A DNA stretch of 63,819 nt from Streptococcus parasanguinis (lineage in GTDB: Bacteria > Bacillota > Bacilli > Lactobacillales > Streptococcaceae), in contig NZ_JACLQU010000015.1 in the NCBI RefSeq assembly GCF_016648855.1, positions 1 to 63,819 on the forward strand. Reading direction: 5' to 3'. The position numbers and the translations under genes were made by a program. Within the stretch, counting starts at the first letter, position 1; each line of letters begins with the position of its first letter. This document shows, in pieces, positions 43,994 through 54,047 of the stretch. Below the pieces are notes generated by a model. That model did not search any database and had not been told where the DNA came from. It saw only the letters and a list, made by a program, of their open reading frames with translations.

Positions 43994-45073
43994 ATGAATA
44001 TCTATGATCAACTACAAGCTGTAGAAGACCGATACGAAGAGTTAGGAGAGTTATTGAGTGACCCAGATGTGGTCTCTGATACCAAACGCTTTATGGAGCT
44101 TTCAAAAGAAGAGGCTTCCACTCGCGATACGGTGACAGCATACCGTGAGTACAAGCAAGTCCTTCAAAACATTGTCGACGCTGAGGAAATGATTAAGGAA
44201 GCAGGCGGCGATGCGGACTTGGAAGAAATGGCCAAGCAAGAGCTAAAAGATGCTAAGGCTGAAAAAGAAGAGTACGAAGAAAAATTGAAGATCTTACTTC
44301 TTCCAAAAGATCCAAACGATGACAAGAACATTATCTTGGAAATCCGTGGAGCAGCTGGAGGAGACGAAGCCCAGTTATTTGCTGGCGACCTCTTACAAAT
44401 GTACCAAAAATACGCGGAAAGCCAAGGCTGGCGCTTTGAGGTCATGGAAGCCTCTTACAATGGCGTTGGTGGGATCAAAGAAGTCGTAGCCATGGTTTCT
44501 GGTCAATCGGTTTATTCAAAACTCAAGTATGAATCTGGTGCCCACCGGGTGCAACGGGTTCCTGTGACAGAAAGCCAAGGTCGTGTCCATACTTCGACTG
44601 CCACAGTTCTGGTCATGCCAGAAATCGAAGAAGTCGAGTACGACATCGATCCAAAAGACCTTCGGATTGACATCTACCACGCATCTGGTGCGGGTGGACA
44701 GAACGTCAACAAGGTCGCAACAGCCGTTCGTATCGTCCACTTGCCAACCAATATCAAGGTCGAGATGCAAGAAGAACGGACCCAACAGAAGAACCGCGAA
44801 AAAGCCATGAAGATCATCCGTGCGCGTGTGGCTGACCACTTTGCTCAGATTGCCCAAGACGAGCAAGACGCTGAACGGAAGTCAACCATCGGTACTGGTG
44901 ATCGTTCAGAGCGGATCCGGACTTACAACTTCCCTCAAAACCGTGTGACCGATCACCGGATTGGCTTGACCCTTCAAAAACTGGATACCATCTTATCTGG
45001 TAAATTAGATGAAGTGGTCGATGCTTTGGTCTTGTATGATCAAACACAAAAACTAGAAGAGTTGAACAAATAA
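43994..45073 (+). CDS. prfA: Peptide chain release factor 1
   Basis: RF1 ends translation at UAA and UAG. The 359-residue protein has the peptidyl hydrolysis motif GAGGQNVNK and the following stop-codon recognition region. AAGGAG precedes the ATG. The glutamine of GGQ is the methylation target of PrmC, whose gene overlaps the stop codon (TAATG). Confidence 0.97.
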   Translation: MNIYDQLQAVEDRYEELGELLSDPDVVSDTKRFMELSKEEASTRDTVTAYREYKQVLQNIVDAEEMIKEAGGDADLEEMAKQELKDAKAEKEEYEEKLKILLLPKDPNDDKNIILEIRGAAGGDEAQLFAGDLLQMYQKYAESQGWRFEVMEASYNGVGGIKEVVAMVSGQSVYSKLKYESGAHRVQRVPVTESQGRVHTSTATVLVMPEIEEVEYDIDPKDLRIDIYHASGAGGQNVNKVATAVRIVHLPTNIKVEMQEERTQQKNREKAMKIIRARVADHFAQIAQDEQDAERKSTIGTGDRSERIRTYNFPQNRVTDHRIGLTLQKLDTILSGKLDEVVDALVLYDQTQKLEELNK

Positions 45074-45909
45074 TGTTGTTGGGACCATTATTAGCCCAGT
45101 ATGAAGAAGAATTAATAGCCATTGGAGAGGAACCAGAAAGCCTCTCCTTCGCGTATCGAGCTTTAAAAAACTGGACCTTTACAGACTTTGTCCTTGCCTT
45201 GCAAAAAGAAGTAAAAGTAGAGGATCAGGCCTTGCTTCTATCCATCTTTGAGCAGCTGAAACATCACGTCCCTGCCCAATATATTATTGGCAGCGCAGAA
45301 TTTTTTGGTCAAGTTTTTACAGTTGATGAGCGTGTGCTGATTCCACGACCTGAAACGGAAGAATTGGTCGCTCTTATTCTTGAAGAAAACGATGAGAAAG
45401 CCTTACGAGTTCTAGATATCGGAACAGGTAGTGGGGCCATTGCTATTAGCCTAGCCCTTGCTAGACCTACCTGGCAGGTTCAAGCAAGTGATGTCTCAGA
45501 AGAGGCTTTAGCCCTGGCTCAAGAAAATGCCAAGCAGTTAGAAGCTTTCCTTGAATTTAAGTCGTCAGATGTTTTGGAGCAGCTACCAGGTCCCTATGAC
45601 CTGATTGTGTCCAACCCTCCTTATATCTCCCATGATGATGTAGAAGAAGTCGGAGCCAATGTTTTAGCCTCTGAACCCCACTTAGCTCTTTTTGCGGATC
45701 GTGATGGATATGCTATCTACGAAAAGATTGCCCAGCAAGCACCAAGTGTTTTAACACCAGACGGAAAGATCTATCTAGAAATTGGCTATAAGCAAGGAGC
45801 CAAAGTAAAAGAGCTCTTTCAAGAAGCGTTTCCTAACAAACGAGTTCGCGTTCTGAAAGACCAATTTGGACAAGATAGAATGGTAGTAGTAGACAATGGA
45901 TCACATTGA
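45073..45909 (+). CDS. prmC: Release factor glutamine methyltransferase
   Basis: PrmC methylates the GGQ glutamine of release factors. The 278-residue protein has the SAM-binding VLDIGTGSGAIAISLA and the catalytic NPPY in LIVSNPPYISHDD. Its TTG-like neighbours are rejected since the ATG overlaps the prfA stop. The stop codon lies inside the next gene by 14 bases. Confidence 0.96.
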   Translation: MLLGPLLAQYEEELIAIGEEPESLSFAYRALKNWTFTDFVLALQKEVKVEDQALLLSIFEQLKHHVPAQYIIGSAEFFGQVFTVDERVLIPRPETEELVALILEENDEKALRVLDIGTGSGAIAISLALARPTWQVQASDVSEEALALAQENAKQLEAFLEFKSSDVLEQLPGPYDLIVSNPPYISHDDVEEVGANVLASEPHLALFADRDGYAIYEKIAQQAPSVLTPDGKIYLEIGYKQGAKVKELFQEAFPNKRVRVLKDQFGQDRMVVVDNGSH

Positions 45910-46507
45910 GAAAGAATTAGAAGCAGGACGTGCAGTTATTCTGCCAACTGAGACAGTCTATGGTATTTTCGCCAAAGCTTTGAATCAAGAGGCAGTCGAT
46001 TATATATACGAATTAAAACGTAGACCGAGAGACAAGGCTCTGAATTTAAATGTAGCCGGCGAAGAAGAAATTCGACTTTATTCGAAAAATCAACCTAGTT
46101 ATTTAACAAAACTGGTTGATTCATTTTTACCAGGGCCTCTGACTATTATTCTTCAGGCAAATGAAAAGGTACCTGGCTGGATTCATTCAGGATTGGATAC
46201 AGTTGGCTTCCGTATTCCGGCTCACCCAAAAACATTAGAATTAATTCGTAAATACGGTCCTTTGGTTGGTCCCTCGGCCAATCTTTCAGGTCATGCAAGT
46301 GGAACAAAGTATAAGGCTATTGTAAGCGAATTTGATCAAGTGGTTCCTGGTATAGAGGATGATGACATTTTGACTGGTCAAGATTCAACTATTTTGGATA
46401 TCTCTGGTTCCAAGGCCAGGATTTTGCGGCAAGGTTCGATTACAAAAGCTGATTTGCTTGCACAAGTGCCAGAGCTTTCCTTTGAGGAAGATGAACTTCC
46501 TCAGTGA
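45896..46507 (+). CDS. tsaC: Threonylcarbamoyl-AMP synthase (Sua5/YrdC/YwlC)
   Basis: This enzyme makes threonylcarbamoyl-AMP for the t6A modification of ANN-decoding tRNAs. The 203-residue protein has the family signatures ILPTETVYGI, KRRPRDKALNL and GPSANLSGHASGT. It lacks the extra C-terminal Sua5 domain. It overlaps prmC by 14 bases. Confidence 0.95.
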   Translation: MDHIEKELEAGRAVILPTETVYGIFAKALNQEAVDYIYELKRRPRDKALNLNVAGEEEIRLYSKNQPSYLTKLVDSFLPGPLTIILQANEKVPGWIHSGLDTVGFRIPAHPKTLELIRKYGPLVGPSANLSGHASGTKYKAIVSEFDQVVPGIEDDDILTGQDSTILDISGSKARILRQGSITKADLLAQVPELSFEEDELPQ

Positions 46508-46545
46508 TAATGTACATAAATAATTTTTTATAAAGGAGTAGACCT

Positions 46546-47802
46546 ATGATTTTTGATAAAGAAGATTACAAAGCCTATGATGCAGACCTATGGAATGCGA
46601 TCACTAAAGAAGAAGAGCGTCAACAAAACAATATTGAGTTGATTGCTTCTGAAAATGTCGTCTCTAAGGCAGTGATGGCTGCTCAAGGGTCTATTCTGAC
46701 AAATAAATATGCCGAAGGCTATCCTGGTCGTCGTTACTATGGCGGGACAGATGTGGTCGATGTGGTCGAAAGTCTAGCGATCGAACGGGCTAAAGAAATC
46801 TTTGGTGCTAAATTTGCCAACGTTCAACCACATTCAGGAAGTCAGGCAAACTGTGCTGCCTATATGGCCTTGATTGAGCCTGGTGATACTGTCATGGGGA
46901 TGGATCTAGCTGCCGGTGGGCATTTGACGCACGGAGCTTCTGTGAGCTTCTCTGGTCAAACCTATAACTTTGTGTCCTATAGTGTAGATCCTGAAACAGA
47001 GCTCTTGGATTTTGATGCCATCCTAAAACAAGCCCAAGAAGTGAAGCCAAAACTCATCGTCGCTGGTGCCTCAGCCTACTCTCATATCATTGATTTCTCT
47101 AAATTCCGTGAGATTGCGGATGCAGTAGGAGCAAAGCTCATGGTTGACATGGCCCATATTGCTGGTCTCGTGGCAGCGGGTCTTCATCCAAGTCCGGTTC
47201 CTTATGCCCATATCACGACTACGACCACTCACAAGACCCTTCGTGGCCCTCGTGGAGGTCTGATCTTGACCAACGATGAAGACTTGGCTAAGAAGATTAA
47301 TTCAGCTATCTTCCCTGGTATTCAAGGAGGACCGTTGGAGCATGTCATTGCAGCCAAAGCTGTCGCTTTTAAAGAAGCGCTGGATCCTGCCTTTAAAGAG
47401 TATGCAGCTAACGTGATTAAGAACAGTCAGGCCATGGCTGATGTCTTCTTGCAAGATCCTGATTTCCGTGTCATTTCAGGCGGAACAGAGAACCACCTTT
47501 TCCTTGTCGATGTGACGAAAGTCGTTGAAAATGGGAAAGTGGCGCAAAACTTACTGGACGAGGTCAACATTACCCTCAACAAGAACTCTATTCCTTATGA
47601 AACCTTGTCTCCATTTAAGACCAGTGGGATTCGGATTGGTGCAGCTGCCATCACCGCTCGTGGTTTTGGTGAAAAAGAAAGTCGCACCGTTGCTGAACTC
47701 ATGATCAAAGCGCTGAAGAATGCGGACAATCAAGAAGTATTAGACGAAGTGCGTAGCCAAGTTAAAGCCTTGACAGACGCCTTTCCACTTTACGAGGACT
47801 AA
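46546..47802 (+). CDS. glyA: Serine hydroxymethyltransferase
   Basis: GlyA converts serine and THF to glycine and methylene-THF. The 418-residue PLP protein has the cofactor lysine in [14 protein letters not shown] and the N-terminal [20 protein letters not shown] precedes the ATG. Together with fhs it covers one-carbon supply in this window. The nucleoid-associated gene follows after eight bases. Confidence 0.97.
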   Translation: MIFDKEDYKAYDADLWNAITKEEERQQNNIELIASENVVSKAVMAAQGSILTNKYAEGYPGRRYYGGTDVVDVVESLAIERAKEIFGAKFANVQPHSGSQANCAAYMALIEPGDTVMGMDLAAGGHLTHGASVSFSGQTYNFVSYSVDPETELLDFDAILKQAQEVKPKLIVAGASAYSHIIDFSKFREIADAVGAKLMVDMAHIAGLVAAGLHPSPVPYAHITTTTTHKTLRGPRGGLILTNDEDLAKKINSAIFPGIQGGPLEHVIAAKAVAFKEALDPAFKEYAANVIKNSQAMADVFLQDPDFRVISGGTENHLFLVDVTKVVENGKVAQNLLDEVNITLNKNSIPYETLSPFKTSGIRIGAAAITARGFGEKESRTVAELMIKALKNADNQEVLDEVRSQVKALTDAFPLYED

Positions 47803-47810
47803 ACCATCTT

Positions 47811-48785
47811 ATGGATATTTACGTAAAAAAAGCCATCATTCATCAATTTAGCCCAGACGATACCGATCTCTATTTGGCAGATAAATTTCTCAATATCACG
47901 CCTAAAATCGAGGAATACTTGCGTAAGAAGATTGAACGGGTCTACTCGGATGAAGCCAGAACCGGTATTTTCGAAGAGGACAATCTTTTTCTTGAGATGA
48001 TCTCAGATGACCTACTAGAAACTTCAGTAGCCGTAGCCAATCGTTGGAAGGAAGAATTTGTCGTCTCTGAGAATCAAAAGACAAACGATTTGGTGTTCAT
48101 TCAATTCTCAAAAGAAGGGGTGGACCATTTTGCCTTTCTTCGGATTGCCTTACGGGAAACCCTGACGCATCTTGGTGGTGAAGTGGATAATCCGATTAAG
48201 CTGACGCAAAATAATCTACCTGGTTTTGGCACTGGTGCTGATGAGGCTTTGGTCATCAATCTTCAAAGTCGCAAATACCACTTAATTGAAAAAAGGATCA
48301 AGTACAACGGGATGTTCTTGAACTATTTTTCTGAGAATCTGTTGCAGGCGCAACCCAAGATCTCTCCTAAAAAATCGATCAAGGAACTAGAAAAAACAGC
48401 CCAGAAGATTGCGGAAAGCTTCAACACAGATGATTTTCAATTTCAATCAAAGGTTAAATCAGCTATTTTTAACCATATTGAGGAAGAAAATAAACTCTCT
48501 CCTGAGAAATTAGCGGATGATCTCTTCGACGACAATCTGACAGCTCGCCTCAGTTTTATTGACCAAGTCAAAGAAGCTGTACCAGAGCCTGTCACCTTTG
48601 AAGAAATTGATGCAAGTCGCCAGTTGAAGAAGTTCGAAAATCAGAAATTGTCATTGTCGAATGGAATTGAACTGATCGTTCCGAATAATGTCTATGAGGA
48701 TGCCGAATCTGTTGAATTTATTCTAAACGATAACGGGACCTATTCTATTCTGATCAAAAATATTGAGGATATACAGAGTAAATAA
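47811..48785 (+). CDS. Nucleoid-associated protein, NdpA/YejK-like
   Basis: The 324-residue protein resembles the 37-kD nucleoid-associated family. It is soluble and charged, with the N-terminal [20 protein letters not shown] typical of streptococcal members. Its function in Gram-positive bacteria is not well known. It is tightly placed between glyA and pvaA (overlapping the latter by one base), an order shared with pneumococcus. Confidence 0.85.
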   Translation: MDIYVKKAIIHQFSPDDTDLYLADKFLNITPKIEEYLRKKIERVYSDEARTGIFEEDNLFLEMISDDLLETSVAVANRWKEEFVVSENQKTNDLVFIQFSKEGVDHFAFLRIALRETLTHLGGEVDNPIKLTQNNLPGFGTGADEALVINLQSRKYHLIEKRIKYNGMFLNYFSENLLQAQPKISPKKSIKELEKTAQKIAESFNTDDFQFQSKVKSAIFNHIEEENKLSPEKLADDLFDDNLTARLSFIDQVKEAVPEPVTFEEIDASRQLKKFENQKLSLSNGIELIVPNNVYEDAESVEFILNDNGTYSILIKNIEDIQSK

Positions 48786-49387
48786 TGATTAAACGTATAG
48801 TGAAGATCTTCTTATTCATCTTACTAATATTTGGAATCTACAAGGGGGTTCAGATCCACCATGATGTCAAACAAGTCATGCAGTACCGCTCCCTGGTTAG
48901 AGAAGTCCTTGCTGAGGAGGACACCACGGCCAATGAAAACCTCATTCTTGCTATGATCTATACGGAGACCAAAGGTCGAGAGGACGATGTCATGCAGGCG
49001 AGTGAGAGTGCAAGTGGTGAGACCAATACTATTAGTGATAATAAGGCCAGCATTCGCCAAGGAATTCAAACTCTTTCAGATGAGTTAAAAGAAGCCAAGA
49101 AAAAAGGCGTTGATAGCTGGACAGCGGTTCAAGCCTATAATTTTGGGAAAGACTACATCGATTACGTCGCAAAACACGGTGGAAAAAATTCCCTCGAGTT
49201 GGCCCGCGCTTATTCACGAGATGTAGTGGCACCAAGTCTTGGCAATGTAACCGGTGAAACTTATCTTTACCTCCACCCTATCTCTCTTTTAAACGGGATG
49301 GAACTCTACATTAATGGGGGGAACATTTATTATTCTCGTTTAGTAGAAACCAATATGACGATTATGAAGTTATTTTCATGGTTTTAA
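48785..49387 (+). CDS. pvaA: PvaA-like lysozyme-fold surface protein
   Basis: The 200-residue protein has a signal anchor ([15 protein letters not shown]) and a lysozyme-like transglycosylase domain with the likely catalytic Glu in [12 protein letters not shown] and the [10 protein letters not shown] segment. It matches the pneumococcal vaccine antigen A family by sequence and place. It probably cleaves peptidoglycan at the surface. It has no SH3 or choline-binding modules. Confidence 0.88.
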   Translation: MIKRIVKIFLFILLIFGIYKGVQIHHDVKQVMQYRSLVREVLAEEDTTANENLILAMIYTETKGREDDVMQASESASGETNTISDNKASIRQGIQTLSDELKEAKKKGVDSWTAVQAYNFGKDYIDYVAKHGGKNSLELARAYSRDVVAPSLGNVTGETYLYLHPISLLNGMELYINGGNIYYSRLVETNMTIMKLFSWF

Positions 49388-49396
49388 TCATTTTCC

Positions 49397-49419
49397 AGAG
49401 AGCCGATTGGCTCTTTTTT
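49397..49419 (+). terminator. Terminator of the tdk-pvaA region
   Basis: AGAGCC-GATT-GGCTCT is a six-base stem with a four-base loop, followed by TTTTT. Confidence 0.88.
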
Positions 49420-49510
49420 AAGCTGATCAGTTCTGCCTCCGATTTTGAGGGATAATAAAAATGTCATGCATTCTTAAAAAAACTGTAAGCTAGTTTTAAG
49501 AAATCAACTG

Positions 49511-49557
49511 TATAATGAAAATCGAAGTGGGTAAACTCTTTATTTACTTCTTTTTTC
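49511..49557 (+). promoter_or_regulatory. Promoter and 5' hairpin in the DUF1002 leader
   Basis: TATAAT lies at 49511-49516. The predicted transcript would start at about 49523, right where a hairpin begins (GAAGT-GGGT-AAA with TTTACTTC, 49524-49550) followed by TTTTTTC. It could be an attenuator or an early terminator. The leader then runs about 70 bases to the ATG. Confidence 0.45.
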
Positions 49558-49625
49558 ATCTCTAGTGAGGTGAGAAAGGTAATAAGAGATACCCAAAGTT
49601 GATTTGAGTTAGAAAGAAGAAAAAG

Positions 49626-50636
49626 ATGAAATTAAAGAAGATTGCACTGTTTGTAACGACGACTTTGGCCTTGTTGACAGCTGTCCCACGTGTTTTTGCA
49701 GATAGCAATGTGCAGAAAGTCATTGATGAAACCTATGTCAAGCCAGACTATGTTTTGGGCTATTCGCTGGACCAAAGTCAAATCGAACAAACCTTGAGTC
49801 TCTTGAACTACGATAGTTCAAAAGATAAAGAAGAGTGGAAAACCATGACACCAGAGGTTTATTCTTCGATTATGAACGTTGCCAACGATGATAGTTTGGA
49901 ACTTTATTCCTCTGTTAAAATTCAAAAATTAGGCAAAAATAAGCCACTAGAAGTGAATATCGTGACACCTCAAAATATCACCAAGGTCACTTCAGATATG
50001 TATCGTAATGCAGCCGTTACACTTGGATTAGAGCATGCTCAAATTACAGTAGCTTCTCCTATCCAAGTGACCGGAGAAAGTGCCTTGGCTGGTATTTATT
50101 ACTCGCTTGAAAAAAATGGTGCCAAAGTTTCTCAAGAAAGCAAAGATCTGGCTCAAGAAGAATTAAAGACTCTATCCGGGATCAATGAAGAAAATGCCGG
50201 AAAGAAAAACTTCGATGCTGATAAATTGAACGTGGCATTGACCGACATAAAAACGGCAGTAGCCAATGCCAAACAGAACAATCAGGATTTAAGCAAGGAT
50301 GATATTCGAAAGATTGTCGAAGAAACCCTGAAAAATTATAAGTTAGATACAACGGTGACAGGCAACCAGATTAATTTGATCGTGAATTTCGCAGTGAATC
50401 TTTCAAAGAGTAGCGTCATCAGTAGCAAAAGCTTTACGAAGACCTTGTCGGATCTGAAAGATAGTATCGTAGACAAGGCAGGCGATACCTTTAACAATAT
50501 CAATCTGAATTTTGATACCAATGCCATTTTAAAAGACAGTGGAAACTTCTTCACAAATGCGTGGAATGCCATTGCCGGCTTCTTCGGAGCCATCTGGAAT
50601 GCCATCGTTAAATTCTTTAGTGGCTTAGTTGGCTAA
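49626..50636 (+). CDS. Secreted DUF1002 family protein
   Basis: A signal peptide ends at about VFA-DSN. The 336-residue protein fits DUF1002 (PDYVLGYSLDQSQIEQTLSLL, then TVASPIQVTGESALAGIYYSLE). The last 27 residues form an aromatic-rich amphipathic stretch with an internal near-repeat (WNAIAGFFGA and WNAIVKFFSG). It has no LPXTG anchor. Function is unknown. The start at 49626 follows AAGAAGAAAAAG, a weak but usual site. Confidence 0.82.
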   Translation: MKLKKIALFVTTTLALLTAVPRVFADSNVQKVIDETYVKPDYVLGYSLDQSQIEQTLSLLNYDSSKDKEEWKTMTPEVYSSIMNVANDDSLELYSSVKIQKLGKNKPLEVNIVTPQNITKVTSDMYRNAAVTLGLEHAQITVASPIQVTGESALAGIYYSLEKNGAKVSQESKDLAQEELKTLSGINEENAGKKNFDADKLNVALTDIKTAVANAKQNNQDLSKDDIRKIVEETLKNYKLDTTVTGNQINLIVNFAVNLSKSSVISSKSFTKTLSDLKDSIVDKAGDTFNNINLNFDTNAILKDSGNFFTNAWNAIAGFFGAIWNAIVKFFSGLVG

Positions 50637-50789
50637 AAATAGCACGAAAGCACTGCTGACAAGAATTCAGAGTAATTTTGTGTGTTTGCTAACTTGAAAG
50701 GTATTGAAAATAGTTGCTGCGTAGCAGAAAAGAGTTGCAAAGAATTGAAAAAGATAGTATACTTTGAAAAACAAATTAAAGGAGGAATT

Positions 50790-51164
50790 ATGTTAAAAGC
50801 TTATAAAAAATTTTGGGAGGGCTATGCAGATTTTACCGGTTACTCAACGGTATCAGAATACTGGTGGCCACACTTCATCCATTTGCTTATTACAATGCCA
50901 TTGTTTTATGCATTAATTCAACTTCAAATCGATCCTAATGATGTGTCTGCTTATCAATTGATTTTTTCGTTACGCCCACTTTATTCTGTATTTGGACTCA
51001 TTATTTTCCTACCTTCATTAACTCTTTCAGTTCGGCGTCTAAGAGATGCAGGATTGCACTGGTTATATCTTCTTGTTGCCCTTATTCCATACGTAGGTTG
51101 GCTTTTCATGCTTCTTTTTATGATCCTACCAACGAATCGAGACAATGAAGTAGAACCTGATTAA
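50790..51164 (+). CDS. DUF805 family membrane protein
   Basis: The 124-residue protein has three or four helices and the DUF805 signatures FTGYSTVSEYWWPHFIH and SVRRLRDAGLHWLY. The ATG at 50790 lies behind AAAGGAGG; the open frame starts further up at 50682 but has no ribosome site. It is transcribed between two terminator regions. Function is unknown. Confidence 0.88.
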   Translation: MLKAYKKFWEGYADFTGYSTVSEYWWPHFIHLLITMPLFYALIQLQIDPNDVSAYQLIFSLRPLYSVFGLIIFLPSLTLSVRRLRDAGLHWLYLLVALIPYVGWLFMLLFMILPTNRDNEVEPD

Positions 51165-51170
51165 GTGAAT

Positions 51171-51211
51171 AAAAGATCTTGAAATCATTATCATTTCAAG
51201 ATCTTTTATTT
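51171..51211 (+). terminator. Terminator of the DUF805 gene
   Basis: AAAAGATCTTGAAAT and ATTTCAAGATCTTTT form a perfect 15-base stem with a seven-base loop, followed by ATTTTA. Confidence 0.9.
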
Positions 51212-51223
51212 TATATGGCTTTA

Positions 51224-51420
51224 CTATTTTTAAGCTCGTGAATCAAGGTCCACTGGACCTTAGACTCGCTTTTCTATTTTTAAGCTCATGAAAAAAGGTC
51301 CACTGGACCTTTAAACTCGCTTTTCTATTTCTTAGCTCGTAAAAAAAGGTCCACTGGACCTTAGACTCGCTTTTCTATTTCTTGGCTCGTGAAAAAAAGG
51401 TCCCCCGGACCTTTTTTTTA
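51224..51420. repeat. Array of four tandem hairpin units next to guaA
   Basis: A unit of 50-51 bases occurs four times. Each has CTATTT-TTAGCTCGT-like sequence, an A run and the palindrome AAGGTCCACTGGACCTT, then ACTCGCTTTT. The palindromes start at 51247, 51297, 51348 and 51399. The last (GGTCCCCCGGACC flanked by A7 and T8) adjoins the guaA stop codon and is its terminator on the minus strand. The earlier units look like duplicates of it. Confidence 0.85.
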
Positions 51421-52983
51421 TTCCCACTCAACGGTTGCAGGTGGTTTACTTGTGATATCGTAGACGATGCGGTTGACGTGGTCAACTTCGTTTACGATAC
51501 GGACTGAGATTTTTTGGAGTACTTCCCATGGAATTTTAGCGAAGTCAGCTGTCATTCCATCGATTGAAGTGATAGCGCGGATAGCGATAGTGTAGTCGTA
51601 AGTACGGCCGTCACCCATAACACCTACTGAACGAACTCCTGTGTTGACAGTAAAGTATTGCCAGATGTCGCGGTCAAGACCTGCTTTGGCAATTTCTTCA
51701 CGAAGGATAGCATCTGATTCACGGACTGTTTCAAGTTTTTCTTCAGTAATTTCACCCATAACACGGATGGCAAGACCAGGTCCTGGGAATGGTTGGCGCC
51801 ATACGATGTGTTCTGGCATACCAAGCTCGGTACCAAGCGCACGAACTTCATCTTTATAAAGAGTGTTGAGTGGCTCGATCAGTTCAAACTGCATATCTTC
51901 TGGAAGTCCGCCCACATTGTGGTGAGACTTGATGGTTTGAGCAGTATCCGTACCAGATTCGATGACATCAGTGTAAAGAGTTCCTTGTGCCAAGAATTTC
52001 ACATCTTTGAGTTTACTTGCTTCGTCATCAAAGACATAGACAAATTCGTTACCGATAATCTTCCGTTTTTGTTCAGGGTCAGACACACCTGCCAATTTAT
52101 CCAAGAAACGTTTAGCAGCGTCTGCTTTAACAATGTTCAAACCAAACTTGCCACCAAGCATTTCCATAACTTGATCAGCTTCCCCTTTACGAAGAAGACC
52201 GTGGTCTACAAAGATACAGATCAATTGATCGCCGATTGCTTTTTGAAGGAGAACCCCAACAACGGAAGAGTCAACACCACCTGAAAGGCCAAGAAGAACA
52301 CGTTTGTCTCCGACGGTTTCACGGATTTTTTTGATCTGCATGTCAATGAAGTTGTCCATGGTCCAGTCACCTTTAGCCCCACAGATGTTCAAGGCAAAGT
52401 TACGCAAGATGTCATAACCGTGAACAGAATGACGAACCTCAGGGTGGAATTGGATTCCGTAGATTTTCTTGTCTGGATTTTCAATCGATGCAAAAGGACA
52501 ATCGGCAGAAGTACCAGTGCGGATAAAGTCAGACGGAATTTCTGTAACAGCATCTCCATGGCTCATCAAGACTAATTGTTTGTCTGGTGTATCCGCAAAA
52601 AGAGCAGAAGATTCTGTCAAGCTGAGTTCAGATTGACCATATTCACGGTTACCAGCGTCACCTGCTGGAACGACCTTCCCACCCAATTTATGGGTCAACA
52701 ATTGCATCCCGTAACAGATTCCAAGGATTGGAATACCGAGTTCAAAAATTTCAGGATCGATATCAAAAGACCCTTCCTCGTATACAGAGTTTGGTCCGCC
52801 TGAAAGAACGATCCCAACTGGATTGATTGCACGAACTTCATCAGCAGAAATCTTATGGCTCTTCAATTCTGAGAAGACACCAATTTCACGAATTCGACGT
52901 GAAATAAGCTGATTGTACTGGCTACCGTAGTCAAGCACGATGATTTTTTCAACATCATGCAAATCAGTTGATAGGTTTGTCAT
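51418..52983 (-). CDS. guaA: GMP synthase (glutamine-hydrolysing)
   Basis: GuaA turns XMP into GMP with glutamine and ATP. The 521-residue protein has a class I amidotransferase domain (nucleophile Cys90 in GICYGMQLL, His in GIQFHPEV), an ATP pyrophosphatase loop [11 protein letters not shown] and a C-terminal dimer domain ending in KPPATVEWE. It is divergent from the GntR gene. Expression may be tied to the same purine signals as guaC and xpt, but I see no riboswitch. Confidence 0.97.
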   Translation of the reverse strand: MTNLSTDLHDVEKIIVLDYGSQYNQLISRRIREIGVFSELKSHKISADEVRAINPVGIVLSGGPNSVYEEGSFDIDPEIFELGIPILGICYGMQLLTHKLGGKVVPAGDAGNREYGQSELSLTESSALFADTPDKQLVLMSHGDAVTEIPSDFIRTGTSADCPFASIENPDKKIYGIQFHPEVRHSVHGYDILRNFALNICGAKGDWTMDNFIDMQIKKIRETVGDKRVLLGLSGGVDSSVVGVLLQKAIGDQLICIFVDHGLLRKGEADQVMEMLGGKFGLNIVKADAAKRFLDKLAGVSDPEQKRKIIGNEFVYVFDDEASKLKDVKFLAQGTLYTDVIESGTDTAQTIKSHHNVGGLPEDMQFELIEPLNTLYKDEVRALGTELGMPEHIVWRQPFPGPGLAIRVMGEITEEKLETVRESDAILREEIAKAGLDRDIWQYFTVNTGVRSVGVMGDGRTYDYTIAIRAITSIDGMTADFAKIPWEVLQKISVRIVNEVDHVNRIVYDITSKPPATVEWE

Positions 52984-53111
52984 CTTATCCCCTTCTTATA
53001 GAAATTTACTTTCCTCTATTCTAACACAAAAGCCATGTCTTTACCAATCTCTGATTGAAGAAATAGGAATTTTACGCTACAATAGAAGTAACACAGAGAA
53101 AGAGCAATGTT

Positions 53112-53810
53112 ATGATTCCAGCTTACATTCAAATTCATGATCAGATTAAATCTGAGATTGATCAAAAAATATGGAAAATTGGAGAGCGGCTTCCCAGTGA
53201 ACGCGATCTAGCTGAAAAATTCCAGGTGAGTCGGATGACTCTTAGGCAGGCCATTACCCTTCTGGTCGAAGAAGGAGTACTTGAAAGACGGGTAGGAAGT
53301 GGTACCTTTATCACTAGCACGCGCGTCCAAGAAAAAATGCGCGGAACAACCAGTTTTACTGAGATTATGAAATCGCAAGGTAAGGAACCTTCTAGTCAAG
53401 TGATTTCTTACCGTAAAACCATTCCTAGCCTCCAAGAAGTGGATAAATTAGGCATCGATAAGACAGACACCATCATTCGGATGGAGCGGGTCCGATATGC
53501 GGATGGGATCCCTGTCGTTTATGAAGTAGCTTCCATTCCAGAGAAATTTATTAAGAATTTCAATCGCGAAGAGGTGACCAGCCATTTCTTCCAAACCTTG
53601 GAGCGTCATGGTTATAAGATCGGAAAGTCGCATCAGACCATCTATGCGCGATTAGCCAAAGATAAGATTGCGGACTATTTGCAGATTTCAAAAGGACAGG
53701 CTATTTTAGGATTGACACAGGTTTCCTATTTTGAAGACGGGACGGCTTTTGAGTATGTAAAAAGTCAGTATGTCGGGGAGCGGTTCGAATTTTATTTGGA
53801 AAACAATTAA
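53112..53810 (+). CDS. GntR/HutC family transcriptional regulator
   Basis: The 232-residue protein has an N-terminal winged helix (LPSERDLAEKFQVSRMTLRQAI, around residues 30-50) and a C-terminal UTRA ligand domain (about 90-230). GntR-UTRA proteins sense sugars, amino-sugar phosphates or similar small molecules. It sits beside guaA in other streptococci too, so it belongs to the core genome rather than to the cluster that follows. Its targets are unknown. Confidence 0.9.
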   Translation: MIPAYIQIHDQIKSEIDQKIWKIGERLPSERDLAEKFQVSRMTLRQAITLLVEEGVLERRVGSGTFITSTRVQEKMRGTTSFTEIMKSQGKEPSSQVISYRKTIPSLQEVDKLGIDKTDTIIRMERVRYADGIPVVYEVASIPEKFIKNFNREEVTSHFFQTLERHGYKIGKSHQTIYARLAKDKIADYLQISKGQAILGLTQVSYFEDGTAFEYVKSQYVGERFEFYLENN

Positions 53811-53831
53811 GCGAACAATGAACAGAAATAG

Positions 53832-53884
53832 AAAACTCTTCAAATGTCCGAGGCATATTACCAGGGCATTTGGGAGCTTTTTTA
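53832..53884 (+). terminator. Terminator of the GntR gene
   Basis: CTC-CAAATG-CC and GG-CATTTG-GAG form an interrupted stem with a long loop, followed by CTTTTTT. It separates the regulator from the biosynthetic cluster. Confidence 0.65.
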
Positions 53885-53987
53885 GTGAGAACTCATTCTT
53901 TCTAAATAGTGATAGTATGGTCATAAATAAAAGATTTGAAAAAATTTTTAAAAAATTTTTATTTTTTCTTCAATTTTTGATTTTTTT

Positions 53988-53995
53988 TACGAATT
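53988..53995 (+). promoter_or_regulatory. Competence box-like sequence upstream of the biosynthetic cluster
   Basis: TACGAATT matches seven of eight bases of the streptococcal ComX box TACGAATA. It follows a T-rich stretch and lies 52 bases before the first gene. The surrounding 53885-54047 is extremely AT-rich and has no good sigma-A promoter. Function is speculative. Confidence 0.25.
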
Positions 53996-54047
53996 AATAG
54001 ATAGAAGCTAGTTTTAGATCTAAAAAAAGATATAAGGCAGGAAAAAA

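Noticed and set aside
51224..51420. Possible CRISPR array
   Set aside because: The four units are repeated along their whole length and contain no unique spacers; each holds a terminator palindrome.
51793..52284. Open frame of 163 codons opposite guaA
   Set aside because: It is a shadow of guaA codon bias, rich in Phe and Ser, with no family resemblance.
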